A DNA stretch of 64,000 bases, taken from Pandoraea bronchicola. Lineage in GTDB: Bacteria > Pseudomonadota > Gammaproteobacteria > Burkholderiales > Burkholderiaceae. Numbering within the stretch: position 1 is the stretch's first letter; each line of letters opens with the position of its first letter. The position numbers and the translations under genes are program-made. The stretch is from the NCBI RefSeq assembly GCF_902459805.1, contig NZ_CABPST010000013.1, positions 110,006 to 174,005 of the forward strand, given 5' to 3'. The notes under the pieces were generated by a model that was given only the letters and a program-made list of their open reading frames with translations, was not told the DNA's origin and made no database searches. This document shows positions 52,126 through 62,084 of the stretch, one piece after another.

Positions 52126-52842
52126 TCAGCTCGCCAGAGAGGGCGTTGCCGTGGCCAGAATGGCCCGGGCGGCGCCCAGAATTGAGACGACTATACCATC
52201 CGTGTCGATCGTTTGTATAGGTTCGCCGTGGTTGTAGCCATACGGTACGGTGAGTGAACGGCAGCCCGCCGCGCGGGCGGCCTGGGCGTCGTTGCCCGAG
52301 TCGCCGACCAGCACGGCTTGCGCTGGCGACACACCGAACGTTTCACAGGCTTTGATGAGCGGCATCGGGTCCGGCTTGCGCTTGGGCCACGAATCGCCGC
52401 CGTACACGAGGTCGAACTGATCGGCCAGACCGTAGTGCTCCAGCAGCGCCACCGCGAAACGATGCTGCTTGTTGGTGATGCATGCCAGGGGCAGGCCCGC
52501 GTCGCGCAAGGCCGCCAGCCCTTCGCGCACTTCCGGGTAGAGCGCCGTGTGCTCGCCATTGATCGACGTGTAGACAGCTTCGTACTTGTCCTGAGCGCGC
52601 TCGAAGAGGCCGTCGACTTCGGACTCGGGGAAGCGCTCGGCGAGGGTCTTGCGCACCAGATTGGCGGTGCCCTTGCCCACGAACGTCATCAGACGCTCGG
52701 TCGGCACGGGGGCTGCGCCCAGGTCGGCCAGCATGGCGTTGAGTGCCACGCCGAAATCACCGGCCGTGTCGACGAGCGTGCCGTCGAGGTCGATGAGCAC
52801 GGCGCGGATGCCGTCCAGTTGAAGATGGGTGCTCAGGGTCAT
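52126..52842 (-). CDS. gph: phosphoglycolate phosphatase
   Basis: 238 residues, a HAD-family phosphatase that removes 2-phosphoglycolate made during DNA repair. The catalytic DLDGTLVDT (residues 17-25), KRKPDPMPL with the conserved Lys, and [16 protein letters not shown] are all intact. The start overlaps the end of rpe by 4 bases (ATGA), giving a coupled rpe-gph pair. Confidence 0.94.
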   Translation of the reverse strand: MTLSTHLQLDGIRAVLIDLDGTLVDTAGDFGVALNAMLADLGAAPVPTERLMTFVGKGTANLVRKTLAERFPESEVDGLFERAQDKYEAVYTSINGEHTALYPEVREGLAALRDAGLPLACITNKQHRFAVALLEHYGLADQFDLVYGGDSWPKRKPDPMPLIKACETFGVSPAQAVLVGDSGNDAQAARAAGCRSLTVPYGYNHGEPIQTIDTDGIVVSILGAARAILATATPSLAS

Positions 52843-53519
52843 GCCACGCTCGCCAGTTGAGCGCGCATCTCTTCGATTACCGCCTTGTAGTCGGGTTTGC
52901 CGAAGATGGCCGAGCCGGCGACGAACGTGTCGGCCCCGGCGGCGGCGATTTCCGCGATGTTGTCGACCTTCACGCCGCCGTCGATTTCCAGACGAATCTC
53001 ACGGCCGGTCTCGGCCGTATAGGCGTCGATGCGCGCACGCACGGCGCGCAGCTTGTTGAGCGCCTCGGGAATGAACGACTGGCCGCCGAAGCCGGGGTTC
53101 ACCGACATGATGAGCACCATGTCGAGACGATCCATCACGTGATCGAGGTAGTTCAGCGGTGTGCCGGGGTTGAACACGAGGCCGGCCTTGCAACCGTTGT
53201 CGCGAATCAGGCCCAGCGTGCGGTCGATGTGTTCCGAGGCTTCCGGGTGAAAAGTGATGAGGTTGGCGCCGGCCTTGGCGAAGTCGGGCACGATGCGATC
53301 CACCGGGCGTACCATCAGGTGTACGTCGATGGGCACGTCCACGTGCGGGCGGATCGCCTCGCACACCATCGGCCCGATCGTCAGGTTGGGAACGTAATGG
53401 TTGTCCATCACGTCGAAGTGAATCCAGTCGGCGCCGGCCGCCACGACGTTACGGACTTCTTCGCCCAGCCGGGCAAAGTCGGCGGACAGGATGCTGGGGG
53501 CGATACAGAATTGCGTCAT
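52839..53519 (-). CDS. rpe: ribulose-phosphate 3-epimerase
   Basis: 226 residues, TIM barrel. [14 protein letters not shown] at the N-terminus, [17 protein letters not shown] with the metal-binding Asp, [11 protein letters not shown] and the C-terminal [11 protein letters not shown] (catalytic Asp) are intact. It interconverts ribulose- and xylulose-5-phosphate in the pentose phosphate cycle. It heads the rpe-gph-trpE transcript, and the next gene, apaG, is divergent. Confidence 0.96.
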   Translation of the reverse strand: MTQFCIAPSILSADFARLGEEVRNVVAAGADWIHFDVMDNHYVPNLTIGPMVCEAIRPHVDVPIDVHLMVRPVDRIVPDFAKAGANLITFHPEASEHIDRTLGLIRDNGCKAGLVFNPGTPLNYLDHVMDRLDMVLIMSVNPGFGGQSFIPEALNKLRAVRARIDAYTAETGREIRLEIDGGVKVDNIAEIAAAGADTFVAGSAIFGKPDYKAVIEEMRAQLASVA

Positions 53520-53805
53520 GGCGGGACCGGAAATAGCGTCAAAAGCGGTATTTTAAAGCTTTCGCATGACACCTGCCCGCAGTGAACCGAATGGACGGGC
53601 GCGGACGAGCCCCGAACGGGCGCCTTGGCGGCGTGTTTGCCGGTTGCGACCCGCGACGACTTGCCGCAGAATGCCTTGCAAAACGGGATGGCGCATGTGC
53701 CGCACGTCCGTCACGATGCCGGTAACGGCAGTCGTCACACACAGGCAGCGAGCGCTGTCAGACCAGAACGCCATCAGAGAGCATCATGCGCAACAGGAAC
53801 ACCCG

Positions 53806-54180
53806 ATGAGCCAGTACGAATTTACCGTCACGGTGCGCCCGCAATATCTCCCGGAACAATCGGAACCGGATCGTCGGCAATTCGCCTTCGCTTACACGAT
53901 TACGATTCGGAACAGCGGAGAGGTGCCGGCGCAATTGATCTCGCGCCATTGGGTGATCACCGATGGCGACAACCATGTGCAGGAAGTCAACGGTCTGGGC
54001 GTGATCGGCCATCAGCCGTTTCTGCAACCCGGCGAACAATTCGAGTACACGAGCTGGGCGATGGTCGCCACGCCGGTGGGCACGATGCGCGGCGAGTACT
54101 TCTGCGTGGCGGAAGACGGCACGCGTTTCGAAGCGCCCATCGCCGAGTTCGCGCTCACCATGCCGCGCACCCTGCACTGA
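53806..54180 (+). CDS. apaG: ApaG domain protein
   Basis: 124 residues, the usual length. A fibronectin-III-like beta fold is indicated by YTITIRNSGEVPAQLISRHW and QPGEQFEYTSWA, with the conserved GTMRGEYF loop. The family is linked to Co2+ resistance and Mg2+ efflux genetics and has no established enzymatic role in bacteria. ATG 53806 is preceded by AGGAA. The 286-nt gap to rpe is a divergent promoter region in which I found no motif that stands out. Confidence 0.92.
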   Translation: MSQYEFTVTVRPQYLPEQSEPDRRQFAFAYTITIRNSGEVPAQLISRHWVITDGDNHVQEVNGLGVIGHQPFLQPGEQFEYTSWAMVATPVGTMRGEYFCVAEDGTRFEAPIAEFALTMPRTLH

Positions 54181-54207
54181 ACCGGGGAGGCGCGCGGTGT
54201 TCGGACG

Positions 54208-54459
54208 TCAGCGGCGGTCGTCGGACCAGTCTTCCCGCTTGAGCGGATCGTCGGCAGCGCGTGCGGCCGGGTCAGGGTTCAGCGGATCGATCGGGTCTAC
54301 GGTGTCGCTTGGCATCGGCCGGATCGCGCGCGTCTGGCGAACCCTGCGTTTGGGCGACGGCTTGCGGCGCATCACCACAATAGCGGCGACGATCACGATC
54401 GCCAGCAACACCTCCGGCAAGACCAGCAAGGCCGGATATTCATCGAACAGATTACCCAT
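54208..54459 (-). CDS. small membrane protein, unknown function
   Basis: 83 residues: one transmembrane helix (about 12-30, LLVLPEVLLAIVIVAAIVV), then a basic stretch and a long acidic/Pro-rich hydrophilic tail (DPIDPLNPDPAARAADDP). Its ATG lies at 54459-54457 and is divergent from mltA, whose possible ATG at 54458 overlaps it by 2 bases. It looks like a real but uncharacterised single-pass protein. Confidence 0.6.
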   Translation of the reverse strand: MGNLFDEYPALLVLPEVLLAIVIVAAIVVMRRKPSPKRRVRQTRAIRPMPSDTVDPIDPLNPDPAARAADDPLKREDWSDDRR

Positions 54460-54475
54460 GACGCTCTTCCTGAAT

Positions 54476-55600
54476 ATGTTCGGGCGGTGGCGCGCCGGCC
54501 GGGGCCTGGCGCTTGCCGCGTTTGCCGCATTGCTCTACGGTTGCTCGAGTGTGCCTCCTTCCGGCACCTATCGTCCAGGCACACCGCCCTCGACGGTCGC
54601 GACGCCGCCTTCAGGGGCGGGCCGCATGCAGCCCGTGTCGTGGTCGCAGGTCGAGGGCTGGCAGGACGATTCGCTCATCGGCACGCGTCTCGCGCTCGCT
54701 CAGACCTGCGTGAAACTCGGGCGTCAGAGCACCTGGCAACCCGCCTGCCGCGCGGCCGAGCATCTCGACGATCTGGACCCTGCTGCGGTCCGGCAGTTCT
54801 TCGAGCAGTACTTTACGCCGTTTCGTATCGCGAACTCCGACGGCACGCAGACGGGCCTGATCACGGGGTACTACGAGCCGCTGCTGCACGGCTCGCGCGT
54901 GCGTGGCGGCGTTTATCAGACGCCGCTCTACAAATGGCCCGCCGGTCGCAAGGCCGGCTCGCTGCCCGCGCGCGCCGAACTCATGCGCAGCGGCATGTTG
55001 CGTGGTTACGAGCTGGTGTATGTGGACGACCCCATCGAGGCGTTCTTCCTGCAAGTGCAAGGCTCCGGCCAGGTGTTGCTCGACGACGGCTCGATCATGC
55101 GCGTGGGCTACGGCGGCAACAACGACCAACCGTACAAGTCGATTGGACGCTGGCTGATCGATCGCGGCGAGATTACGGCGGCGCAGGCGACGATGCAGGG
55201 CATTCGCGCCTGGGCACGCGCCAATCCGTCGCGTGTCGACGCCTTGCTCGACGTGAACCCGCGCTTCGTCTTCTTCCGCGAAATGCCGAACCACGGGGTG
55301 GGTGGTATTGAAGGACCGATTGGCGCGCTGGGCGTGCCGCTCACGGCCGAGCGCTCGATTGCCGTCGATCCGGCATCGATTCCGCTGGGCAGCCCGGTGT
55401 TTCTCGCGACGACGCGTCCGCCCTTCGGCGCACAGGCGAACGCCCCGATCAATCGGCTGATGTTTGCGCAGGACACGGGTAGCGCGATCAAGGGCGGGGT
55501 GCGTGCCGACTTCTTCTGGGGGCTGGGCGACGACGCGGGCGATCTGGCGGGGCGCATGCGCCAGAGTGGCCGGATGTGGGTGTTCCTGCCCAATCAGTAA
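54476..55600 (+). CDS. mltA: membrane-bound lytic murein transglycosylase A
   Basis: 374 residues from ATG 54476 (380 from the alternative ATG at 54458). Lipobox LLYGC gives an outer-membrane lipoprotein. The MltA domain starts near residue 70, with GYYEPLLHGSR, VYQTPLYKWP and VQGSGQVLLDDG, and the C-terminal 3D domain has LMFAQDTGSAIKG with the catalytic Asp. It cleaves peptidoglycan glycan chains to anhydromuropeptides. 54476 is preferred because it gives a compact signal peptide. Confidence 0.93.
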   Translation: MFGRWRAGRGLALAAFAALLYGCSSVPPSGTYRPGTPPSTVATPPSGAGRMQPVSWSQVEGWQDDSLIGTRLALAQTCVKLGRQSTWQPACRAAEHLDDLDPAAVRQFFEQYFTPFRIANSDGTQTGLITGYYEPLLHGSRVRGGVYQTPLYKWPAGRKAGSLPARAELMRSGMLRGYELVYVDDPIEAFFLQVQGSGQVLLDDGSIMRVGYGGNNDQPYKSIGRWLIDRGEITAAQATMQGIRAWARANPSRVDALLDVNPRFVFFREMPNHGVGGIEGPIGALGVPLTAERSIAVDPASIPLGSPVFLATTRPPFGAQANAPINRLMFAQDTGSAIKGGVRADFFWGLGDDAGDLAGRMRQSGRMWVFLPNQ

Positions 55601-55614
55601 GGTCAGGTGCCAAT

Positions 55615-55646
55615 GAAAAAGCCCGCGAATTTCGCGGGCTTTTTTC
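55615..55646. terminator. bidirectional terminator between mltA and paaK
   Basis: GCCCGCGAA at 55621-55629 pairs with TTCGCGGGC at 55631-55639, with A5 on the left and T7 on the right, so it can work in both directions between these convergent genes. Confidence 0.85.
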
Positions 55647-55713
55647 ATGCTGACGGACGCTGGCTGCGCTTAACGCGAAACTGACGCGAAACCGCAGCGA
55701 AACCGAAGCGGAA

Positions 55714-57009
55714 TCAACGCGGACGCTTGTCCAGTACCCGGCGTGCCTTGCCCACCGAGCGCTCGATGCCGCCGACCGGCTTCACGCGCACGGCGCACGA
55801 CACGCCGATGAGCGTCTTGATGTCGCGCTTGAGCTCGCCGCCGGCCGATTGCAGCGCAGCGTCGTCATGGCAGCCGACAGCCGCTTCGACTTCCACCGCC
55901 ATCGTGTCCATCGGACCTTCCTTGTCCAGAATGATCAGATAGTGCGGTGAGAGCACCGGCTGACGCAGCAGCAGCTCCTCGATTTGCGACGGGAAGACGT
56001 TCACGCCGCGAATGATCATCATGTCGTCCGAGCGGCCGGTGATCTTCTCCATGCGGCGCATCGTGCGCGCCGTGCCCGGCAACAGACGCGTGAGATCGCG
56101 CGTGCGGTAGCGGATGATCGGCAGCGCTTCCTTGGTGAGCGAGGTGAACACCAGTTCGCCGAACTCGCCGTCGGGCAGCACTTCGCCCGTCTCCGGATCG
56201 ATGATTTCCGGGAAGAAGTGATCTTCCCAGATCGTCGGGCCGTCTTTCGTCTCGGCACATTCGCAAGCCACGCCCGGCCCCATCACTTCCGACAGACCGT
56301 AGATGTCGACCGCATCGATGCCCATGCGTTTCTCGATGGCCGAGCGCATGTCGTTCGTCCACGGCTCCGCGCCGAAGATACCGATGCGCAGCGACGCGTC
56401 GGCCGCCACCATGCCCTGACGCTCGAGTTCGTCGGCAATCGCGAGCATGTAGCTCGGCGTGACCATGATGATGTCAGGCTTGAAGTCCTGAATCAGTTGC
56501 ACCTGCTTCTCGGTCTGGCCGCCGCCGAACGGGATCACCGTCAGACCGGCGCGCTCGGCGCCGTAGTGAGCACCCAGACCGCCCGTGAACAGACCGTAGC
56601 CGTAGCTGATGTGCACCTTGTCGCCACGACGCGCACCGGCAGCGCGGATCGAGCGTGCGACCAGATCGGCCCACGTGCTGATGTCGTTGGCCGTGTAGCC
56701 CACGACCGTCGGCTTGCCTGTCGTGCCAGACGACGCATGCACGCGCGAGACCTGTTCCATCGGCACTGCGAACATGCCGAACGGATAGCTGTCGCGCAGA
56801 TCCTGCTTCGTCGTGAACGGGAACTTGGCCAGATCGGCCAGCGAGGTCAGGTCGTCCGGATGGACGCCGGCCTCATCGAATTTCCGGCGATACACCGGCG
56901 AATTCTCATAGGCATGCCGCAACGTCGTCTTCAGACGTTCGAGCTGAAGGCTGCGCAGTTCGTCGAGGCTCGCTTTCTCGATCGGCTCGAGCGGCAGGGC
57001 GGTGGTCAT
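55714..57009 (-). CDS. paaK: phenylacetate-CoA ligase
   Basis: 431 residues, an AMP-forming ligase that activates phenylacetate as its CoA thioester, the first step of the paa route. The ATP-binding signature SSGTTGKPT (near residue 92), YGLSEVMGPG and YRTRDL are all intact, followed by a small C-terminal domain. The paaI gene ends 87 nt upstream of its start; both are minus-strand, in the block paaN-paaJ-paaG-paaI-paaK. Confidence 0.95.
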   Translation of the reverse strand: MTTALPLEPIEKASLDELRSLQLERLKTTLRHAYENSPVYRRKFDEAGVHPDDLTSLADLAKFPFTTKQDLRDSYPFGMFAVPMEQVSRVHASSGTTGKPTVVGYTANDISTWADLVARSIRAAGARRGDKVHISYGYGLFTGGLGAHYGAERAGLTVIPFGGGQTEKQVQLIQDFKPDIIMVTPSYMLAIADELERQGMVAADASLRIGIFGAEPWTNDMRSAIEKRMGIDAVDIYGLSEVMGPGVACECAETKDGPTIWEDHFFPEIIDPETGEVLPDGEFGELVFTSLTKEALPIIRYRTRDLTRLLPGTARTMRRMEKITGRSDDMMIIRGVNVFPSQIEELLLRQPVLSPHYLIILDKEGPMDTMAVEVEAAVGCHDDAALQSAGGELKRDIKTLIGVSCAVRVKPVGGIERSVGKARRVLDKRPR

Positions 57010-57095
57010 GACTGTCTCCTTGGGACTTGCTACTGCTTACTGTTACGCATGTGTCTCGCGAACCGGTGCCCGGACTCGCGTATTTCCGGGTCGCG

Positions 57096-57554
57096 TCAGA
57101 CGACGTTGCCCTTGATCTGTGCGGACTTGCCGCGAAACATCGCGACCACGTCGCCTGCCGAGTTCGTCAGGCGAATGTCGTAGATGCCATGACGCCCCGA
57201 GAGCAGTTGCTCCTGGGCCTCGGCCGTGAGCGTGTCGCCGCCCGAGACCGGCTTCAGGAACTCGATGCTGCACCCGGCCGCCACCGTGTTGATGTTGTAG
57301 CTGTTGCACGCGAACGCAAAGGTCGAGTCGGCCAGGGTGAACATCAGGCCGCCGTGGCAGATGGCGTGACCGTTGAGGAATTCGTCGCGAATGCGCATCG
57401 TCATGCGCGCGTAGCCCGGGCGCACTTCCTGCAACTCCATACCCAGCCATTGGCTCGCACGGTCGCTGCGGTACATGGCCTCACCCGTGGCGCGGGCGAG
57501 TTCTTCCGGTGTCATCTCACTGGTTGCCTTGGTGGCGGAGGAGGTCAGGCTCAT
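57096..57554 (-). CDS. paaI: hydroxyphenylacetyl-CoA thioesterase PaaI
   Basis: 152 residues, hotdog fold. Active-site region NGHAICHGGLMFTLADSTF is intact. PaaI removes dead-end ring-hydroxylated CoA thioesters. It lies between paaG and paaK on the minus strand. Confidence 0.93.
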   Translation of the reverse strand: MSLTSSATKATSEMTPEELARATGEAMYRSDRASQWLGMELQEVRPGYARMTMRIRDEFLNGHAICHGGLMFTLADSTFAFACNSYNINTVAAGCSIEFLKPVSGGDTLTAEAQEQLLSGRHGIYDIRLTNSAGDVVAMFRGKSAQIKGNVV

Positions 57555-57692
57555 CGTGTCTCTCGTCTTGTCTTGTTATCTGTCGGTCTCTCGCGCGGCG
57601 CGTGGGGCTTTGGCGGTTCTTGCGTTCTGGCGTGCTTCGGCGTCGCTGCTGTGCTTGTCTCGGTCTTTCCTGGGGGCGCGCAGTGTCGGAAA

Positions 57693-58475
57693 TCAGCGTC
57701 CTTCGAACTTCGGCGCGCGCTTCTCGAGGAACGCGTTCACGCCTTCGGCATAGTCGTATGACGCTCCGAGCGCGCGCTGTCCGTCGCGCTCGAGATCGAG
57801 CTGCTGGTCGAGCGTGTTGGTGGCCGACGCGTACAGCGCTTCCTTGATGGTCGCGAGGGCCTTGGTCGGTTGCGTCGCCAGTTGTGCAGCAAGCTTCTGC
57901 GCTTCGGACTGGAGGGCGTCGTCGTCGACACAGCGCCAGATCAGTCCCCACTGTTCGGCTTGTTCGGCCGACAGCTTGTCGCCGAGCATCGCAAGGCCCA
58001 TCGCGCGGGCCATACCAATGCGCTGGGGCAGAAACCAGGTGCCGCCGGTATCGGGCAGCAGACCGATCTTCACGAAGGCCTGAAGGAAGTTGACCGACGC
58101 CCCCGCGAGCACGATGTCGCAGGCGAGCGCCAGATTGGCGCCTGCCCCCGCGGCGATGCCGTTTACGGCCGCAATCACCGGCAGCGGCATCGCGCGCAAC
58201 TTGCGCACGAGCGGGTTGAAGTTCTCGTCGATCAGCGCCCCGAGATCGGTCGAGGCACCCGGCGTGAAGTCCAGATCCGCCAGATCCTGACCGGCGCAGA
58301 AGCCGCGTCCTGCACCGGTCAGCACAATGGCTCGCGCCCCCTGTGCCTGCGCGGTATCGAGGGCGTCGCGCAACTCCGCATGCATCTGCCGCGTGAAGCT
58401 GTTGAGCTTCTCGGGGCGGTTGAGCGTGATCGTCGCGACGTTGGCTTGCAGCGTCAGTTGAACCGTGGCGGTCAT
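57693..58475 (-). CDS. paaG: 2-(1,2-epoxyphenyl)acetyl-CoA isomerase PaaG
   Basis: 260 residues, crotonase fold, with GRGFCAGQDL and the oxyanion-hole region NGIAAGAGANLAL. PaaG isomerises the ring epoxide to the oxepin. Paralogue paaF is encoded at 62.1 kb on the other strand. The name is based on cluster position and on its central QDL motif; another crotonase role is possible but unlikely here. Confidence 0.9.
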   Translation of the reverse strand: MTATVQLTLQANVATITLNRPEKLNSFTRQMHAELRDALDTAQAQGARAIVLTGAGRGFCAGQDLADLDFTPGASTDLGALIDENFNPLVRKLRAMPLPVIAAVNGIAAGAGANLALACDIVLAGASVNFLQAFVKIGLLPDTGGTWFLPQRIGMARAMGLAMLGDKLSAEQAEQWGLIWRCVDDDALQSEAQKLAAQLATQPTKALATIKEALYASATNTLDQQLDLERDGQRALGASYDYAEGVNAFLEKRAPKFEGR

Positions 58476-58526
58476 CGGTGTCTTCCTCCGGGGTGTCTTG
58501 TGATTACGGGGGGGCGAGGCGAGCGA

Positions 58527-59729
58527 TCAGACGCGCTCGATGGCGATCGCAATGCCCTGACCCACGCCAATGCACATCGTGCACAGCGCGTAGCGTCCGC
58601 CGGTCCGGTGCAACTGGTACATCGCGGTAGTCACCAGCCGCGCGCCCGAGGCACCCAGCGGATGGCCCAGCGCAATCGCGCCGCCGTTCGGGTTCACGCG
58701 GGCGTCGTCGTCGGCAATGCCGAGCTGGCGCAGCACTGCCAGACCCTGGCTCGCGAAGGCTTCGTTCAGCTCGATCACGTCGAACTGATCCAGCGTCATG
58801 TTCAATTGCTTGAGCAGCTTGAGCGTGGCCGGGGCCGGGCCGATGCCCATGATGCGCGGCGCCACACCGGCGGTGGCCATGCCGAGCACGCGCGCACGCG
58901 GCGTGAGGCCATGCAGCTTGGCCGCGCTTTCGCTGGCGAGCAGCAGCGCACACGAGCCGTCGTTCACTCCCGAGGCATTGCCTGCGGTAACGGTGCCGTC
59001 CGGGCGAACCACGCCCTTGAGCTTGGCCAGCGATTCGAGGCTCGTTGCGCGCGGATGTTCGTCACGGTCGACGACGATCGGATCGCCCTTCTTCTGTGCG
59101 ATAGCGACCGGAGTGATTTCCTGTGCGAGCGTGCCGTCGGCCTGAGCGCGCGCGGCCTTTTCCTGGCTGCGCAGCGCGAAGCGGTCCTGATCTTCGCGGT
59201 TGATCTTGAAGTCGTCGGCCACGTTCTCGGCCGTCTCCGGCATCGAGTCCACGCCGTATTGCGCCTTCATCAACGGGTTGATGAAGCGCCAGCCGATGGT
59301 CGTGTCGAAAATGGCGGCCTGACGGGCGAACGCGCTATCGGCCTTGCCCATCACGAACGGTGCGCGGGTCATCGACTCGACGCCGCCTGCAATCATCAGC
59401 CCGGCTTCGCCTGCCTTGATGGCGCGCGCGGCGCTGCCGATGGCATCCATGCCCGAGCCGCACAGGCGGTTGAGCGTGGCGCCCGGCACGTCGATCGGCA
59501 GTTCGGCGAGCAGCGAGCCCATGCGGGCCACGTTGCGGTTGTCTTCGCCCGCCTGATTGGCGCAGCCGTAGATGACGTCGTCGATCAGCGTCCAGTCGAC
59601 GTTCGGGTTGCGCGCCATGAGCGCCTTGAGGGGAATCGCACCGAGGTTGTCGGCGCGAACATCCTTCAGGGCGCCGCCGTAGCGGCCGATGGGCGTACGG
59701 ATGGCGTCGCAGATGAAGGCTTCGGTCAT
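58527..59729 (-). CDS. paaJ: 3-oxoadipyl-CoA thiolase PaaJ
   Basis: 400 residues. Thiolase active-site cysteine in [17 protein letters not shown] (near residue 90), [17 protein letters not shown] with the catalytic His, and the C-terminal CMCIGVGQG with the second Cys are intact. It cleaves 3-oxoadipyl-CoA to succinyl-CoA and acetyl-CoA and also acts on 3-oxo-5,6-dehydrosuberyl-CoA. Some older literature calls this paaE. It lies 51 nt upstream of paaG. Confidence 0.94.
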   Translation of the reverse strand: MTEAFICDAIRTPIGRYGGALKDVRADNLGAIPLKALMARNPNVDWTLIDDVIYGCANQAGEDNRNVARMGSLLAELPIDVPGATLNRLCGSGMDAIGSAARAIKAGEAGLMIAGGVESMTRAPFVMGKADSAFARQAAIFDTTIGWRFINPLMKAQYGVDSMPETAENVADDFKINREDQDRFALRSQEKAARAQADGTLAQEITPVAIAQKKGDPIVVDRDEHPRATSLESLAKLKGVVRPDGTVTAGNASGVNDGSCALLLASESAAKLHGLTPRARVLGMATAGVAPRIMGIGPAPATLKLLKQLNMTLDQFDVIELNEAFASQGLAVLRQLGIADDDARVNPNGGAIALGHPLGASGARLVTTAMYQLHRTGGRYALCTMCIGVGQGIAIAIERV

Positions 59730-59874
59730 GATGTCTCGTTCCTGTCTTTTCGTGGGGCGGGGCGCGGCGTCGGCCGCGCGACGGTGAGTGCCTATGGTAG
59801 TGGCTAACCGTCGCGCTGGCCTATGCCGTGAGGTGCTTGCCGTCCCCTCTCTCTATATAGATATGGGGTGGTGC

Positions 59875-61569
59875 TCAGGCGGCGCCGGCGTCGGACTTGG
59901 CCGGCACGTGGCGGCGGCTCTGCACGACGCGGAAGCGATTCGCGACGAAGGCGGCGTCGGCGAGGCTCGCGTTGGCGGCCGGGTTGCCGCCCGTGCCGTG
60001 GTAATCCGAGTAGGCGGCGGACTGGTTCACGAACACGCCACCCGTCAGGTTGAGCGACAGGGCAACGCGGCCTTCGATAGCGGCGTCGAGCGCCTGGGCT
60101 TCGCCTTCGGCGGTCGTCGTGTATGCCGACAGCGTGAGCGCACCATGTTCGGCGGCGGTGCGGCCGGCCAGCGAGAAGGCTTGTGCGCTGTTGTCGACAG
60201 CGATCACGAAGGCGATCGGGCCGAACCACTCGCGGGTGTAGATCGCTTCGTCGGCCACGTCGAGCGCGACGATCAGCGGCGTGCGCACGCGGGCATCGGC
60301 GAAGGCCGGGTGCTGGAGCGTCTGGCTGTCGAGCACGACGCGGCCGACCTTGCGGGCTTCGTCGATGCGGGCGAGCACGCCTTCGTTCTGGATTGCGCCG
60401 AGCAGTTCGACGGCCTTGGCCGGGTCGCTGCACGTCTTTTGCACGCTGCCCGCGATGGCCGCGACGACTTCGTCGAACGACACTTTGCCGTCCGGCGTCT
60501 GGATGCCGTCGCGCGGAATGTAGATGTTCTGCGGTGCGGTGCACATCTGACCCGAGTACAGCGCCAGCGAGAAGCCGATGTTGCGGGCCATGCCCTTCAG
60601 GTCGTCGGTCGAATCGATCACGATCTGGTTCACGCCGGCCTTCTCGGTGTAGACCTGCGCCTGACGGGCGTTGGTCTCCAGCCAGTCGCCGTTGGCGGTG
60701 CTGCCGGTGAAGTCGATCACGCGCACTTCATTGCGCTTGGCCAGTTGCTGGACGATGGCGCCGTCGTTCGGGTTGGTGGCCGCGAGCGTCACGACATCGG
60801 GATCGAAACCGGCTTCTTTGAGGACGTCGCGCGCGATCTTTACGGTGATGGCGAGCGGCAGGATCGCGCCCGGATGCGGCTTGACGATCACGGCATTGCC
60901 GGTGGCCAGGCTGGCGAACAGGCCCGGGTAGCCGTTCCACGTCGGGAACGTGCAGCAACCGAGCACCAGTGCCACGCCACGCGGCACGACGGTGTAGCGC
61001 TTTTCCATCGCCAACGGCGGGTTCTTGCCTTGCGGCTTCTCCCAATAGGCGTTCGCCGGGATGCGGCGCAGTTCGTCCCAGGCATAGGCCACAGCTTCGA
61101 GGCCGCGATCCTGAGCGTGCGGGCCGCCGGCTTGGAAGGCCATCATGAACGCTTGCCCCGTCGTGTGCATCACGGCATTGGCCATTTCGAAGCTGCGCGC
61201 GTTCAGGCGCTTGAGAATTTCCAGCGACACGCCGACCCAGGCGTCCGGGGTCGCGGCGCGCCACGATTTGTGAGCGTCACTCACGCGAGCGAGCAGGGTG
61301 TCGATCTCGAAACCGGGATAGGTGGTGCCGAGTGCGAAGCCGAAGGGCGAGACCTCCTGACCGGCGCTGCCCGTGCTGCCACGTTGCTCCAGCGGGAATG
61401 CGGCATTCAGGTATTGCTTGAAGGCGGCTTCGCCGTCGGCGGCGGCCGTCTCGCCATAAGCCCGCGGGCTCGGCATTTCCGTGAACGGGCTCCAGTAACC
61501 ACGTGTGGCGATGGCCTGAAGGGCGCGCTCGAGGGTCTCTTGGTGTTTGGCGAAGAGGGGATGAGTCAT
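59875..61569 (-). CDS. paaN: phenylacetic acid degradation protein PaaN
   Basis: 564 residues, an aldehyde-dehydrogenase-fold protein. Catalytic Cys in GQMCTAPQNIYIP (near residue 325) and the NAD-binding segment TGSTANGDWLE are visible. It matches the paaN (oxepin-CoA hydrolase/dehydrogenase-type) branch by length and cluster position, and is the first gene transcribed in the minus-strand block. ATG 61569 lies 128 nt downstream of a -10 element whose spacer carries a palindromic operator. Confidence 0.9.
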   Translation of the reverse strand: MTHPLFAKHQETLERALQAIATRGYWSPFTEMPSPRAYGETAAADGEAAFKQYLNAAFPLEQRGSTGSAGQEVSPFGFALGTTYPGFEIDTLLARVSDAHKSWRAATPDAWVGVSLEILKRLNARSFEMANAVMHTTGQAFMMAFQAGGPHAQDRGLEAVAYAWDELRRIPANAYWEKPQGKNPPLAMEKRYTVVPRGVALVLGCCTFPTWNGYPGLFASLATGNAVIVKPHPGAILPLAITVKIARDVLKEAGFDPDVVTLAATNPNDGAIVQQLAKRNEVRVIDFTGSTANGDWLETNARQAQVYTEKAGVNQIVIDSTDDLKGMARNIGFSLALYSGQMCTAPQNIYIPRDGIQTPDGKVSFDEVVAAIAGSVQKTCSDPAKAVELLGAIQNEGVLARIDEARKVGRVVLDSQTLQHPAFADARVRTPLIVALDVADEAIYTREWFGPIAFVIAVDNSAQAFSLAGRTAAEHGALTLSAYTTTAEGEAQALDAAIEGRVALSLNLTGGVFVNQSAAYSDYHGTGGNPAANASLADAAFVANRFRVVQSRRHVPAKSDAGAA

Positions 61570-62084
61570 GGTTGTGGATCTGTCCGTGTCGGGATGCGGC
61601 TGGCGGATTCGCTGTCTGCCGGCAGGCACGTTCGTGCAAGGCGCGCGGCAAGACGCAGGGAACGGCACCGGGTCGTCGTCGATATGTCTCATGAACATTA
61701 ATTGACCGACCGGTTGGTTTGTTAATATAGCACCAAATCTTCCGGGCGTGGCGCACGATGACGCCGGGTTTTCCCCGACGGCCCCGGTAGCGTCCGGGCA
61801 TGACCGGCGGCGTTCATCGCACCGTGGCCCGGTACGGGTTGATGAGCCGTTTGCATGGCGGAACGAAAGGTGCGTGGCCGGGGGATCGATGGCATCATGC
61901 CTAACCACTAGTCGACGCCCGGCGAGCCCCTTACCTTGGTTTGCCGCGTGCGCCGCAGCGCCGTTGCGAACCAATGGCGTGCCTATCGCCTTATGCCTGT
62001 TTCCGGTGACTGCTTGGGTGTCATGCCCATGGTGGCGCCGGCCCCCGAATCACAAGACGAGACTTTGACTGGAGGAAGAAGAGG
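61570..62084. other. paaN-paaF divergent intergenic region
   Basis: 515 nt without a credible gene (the frames here are Arg/Ser-rich and start in non-coding sequence). It contains the minus-strand promoter of paaN with a palindrome in its spacer. The 350-nt paaF side shows a GGAGGAAG-type ribosome site before ATG 62085 and no clear promoter. Confidence 0.5.
61697..61725 (-). promoter_or_regulatory. paaN promoter with PaaR-like palindromic operator
   Basis: On the minus strand TTAACA (61720-61725) is a -35 and ATTAAT (61697-61702) a -10, with an exact 17-bp spacer. Inside the spacer lies ACCGACCGGTTGGT (61705-61718), a palindrome with one mismatched pair. A TetR-type regulator binding here would block RNA polymerase directly; PaaR, the TetR repressor of beta-proteobacterial paa genes, binds CCGACCGG-type palindromes and is the natural candidate. 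Confidence 0.7.

Noticed and set aside
57870-61701. Two long plus-strand ORFs opposite paaG, paaJ and paaN
   Set aside because: Antisense shadows with His/Arg/Gly-rich composition; the minus-strand genes have clear catalytic motifs.
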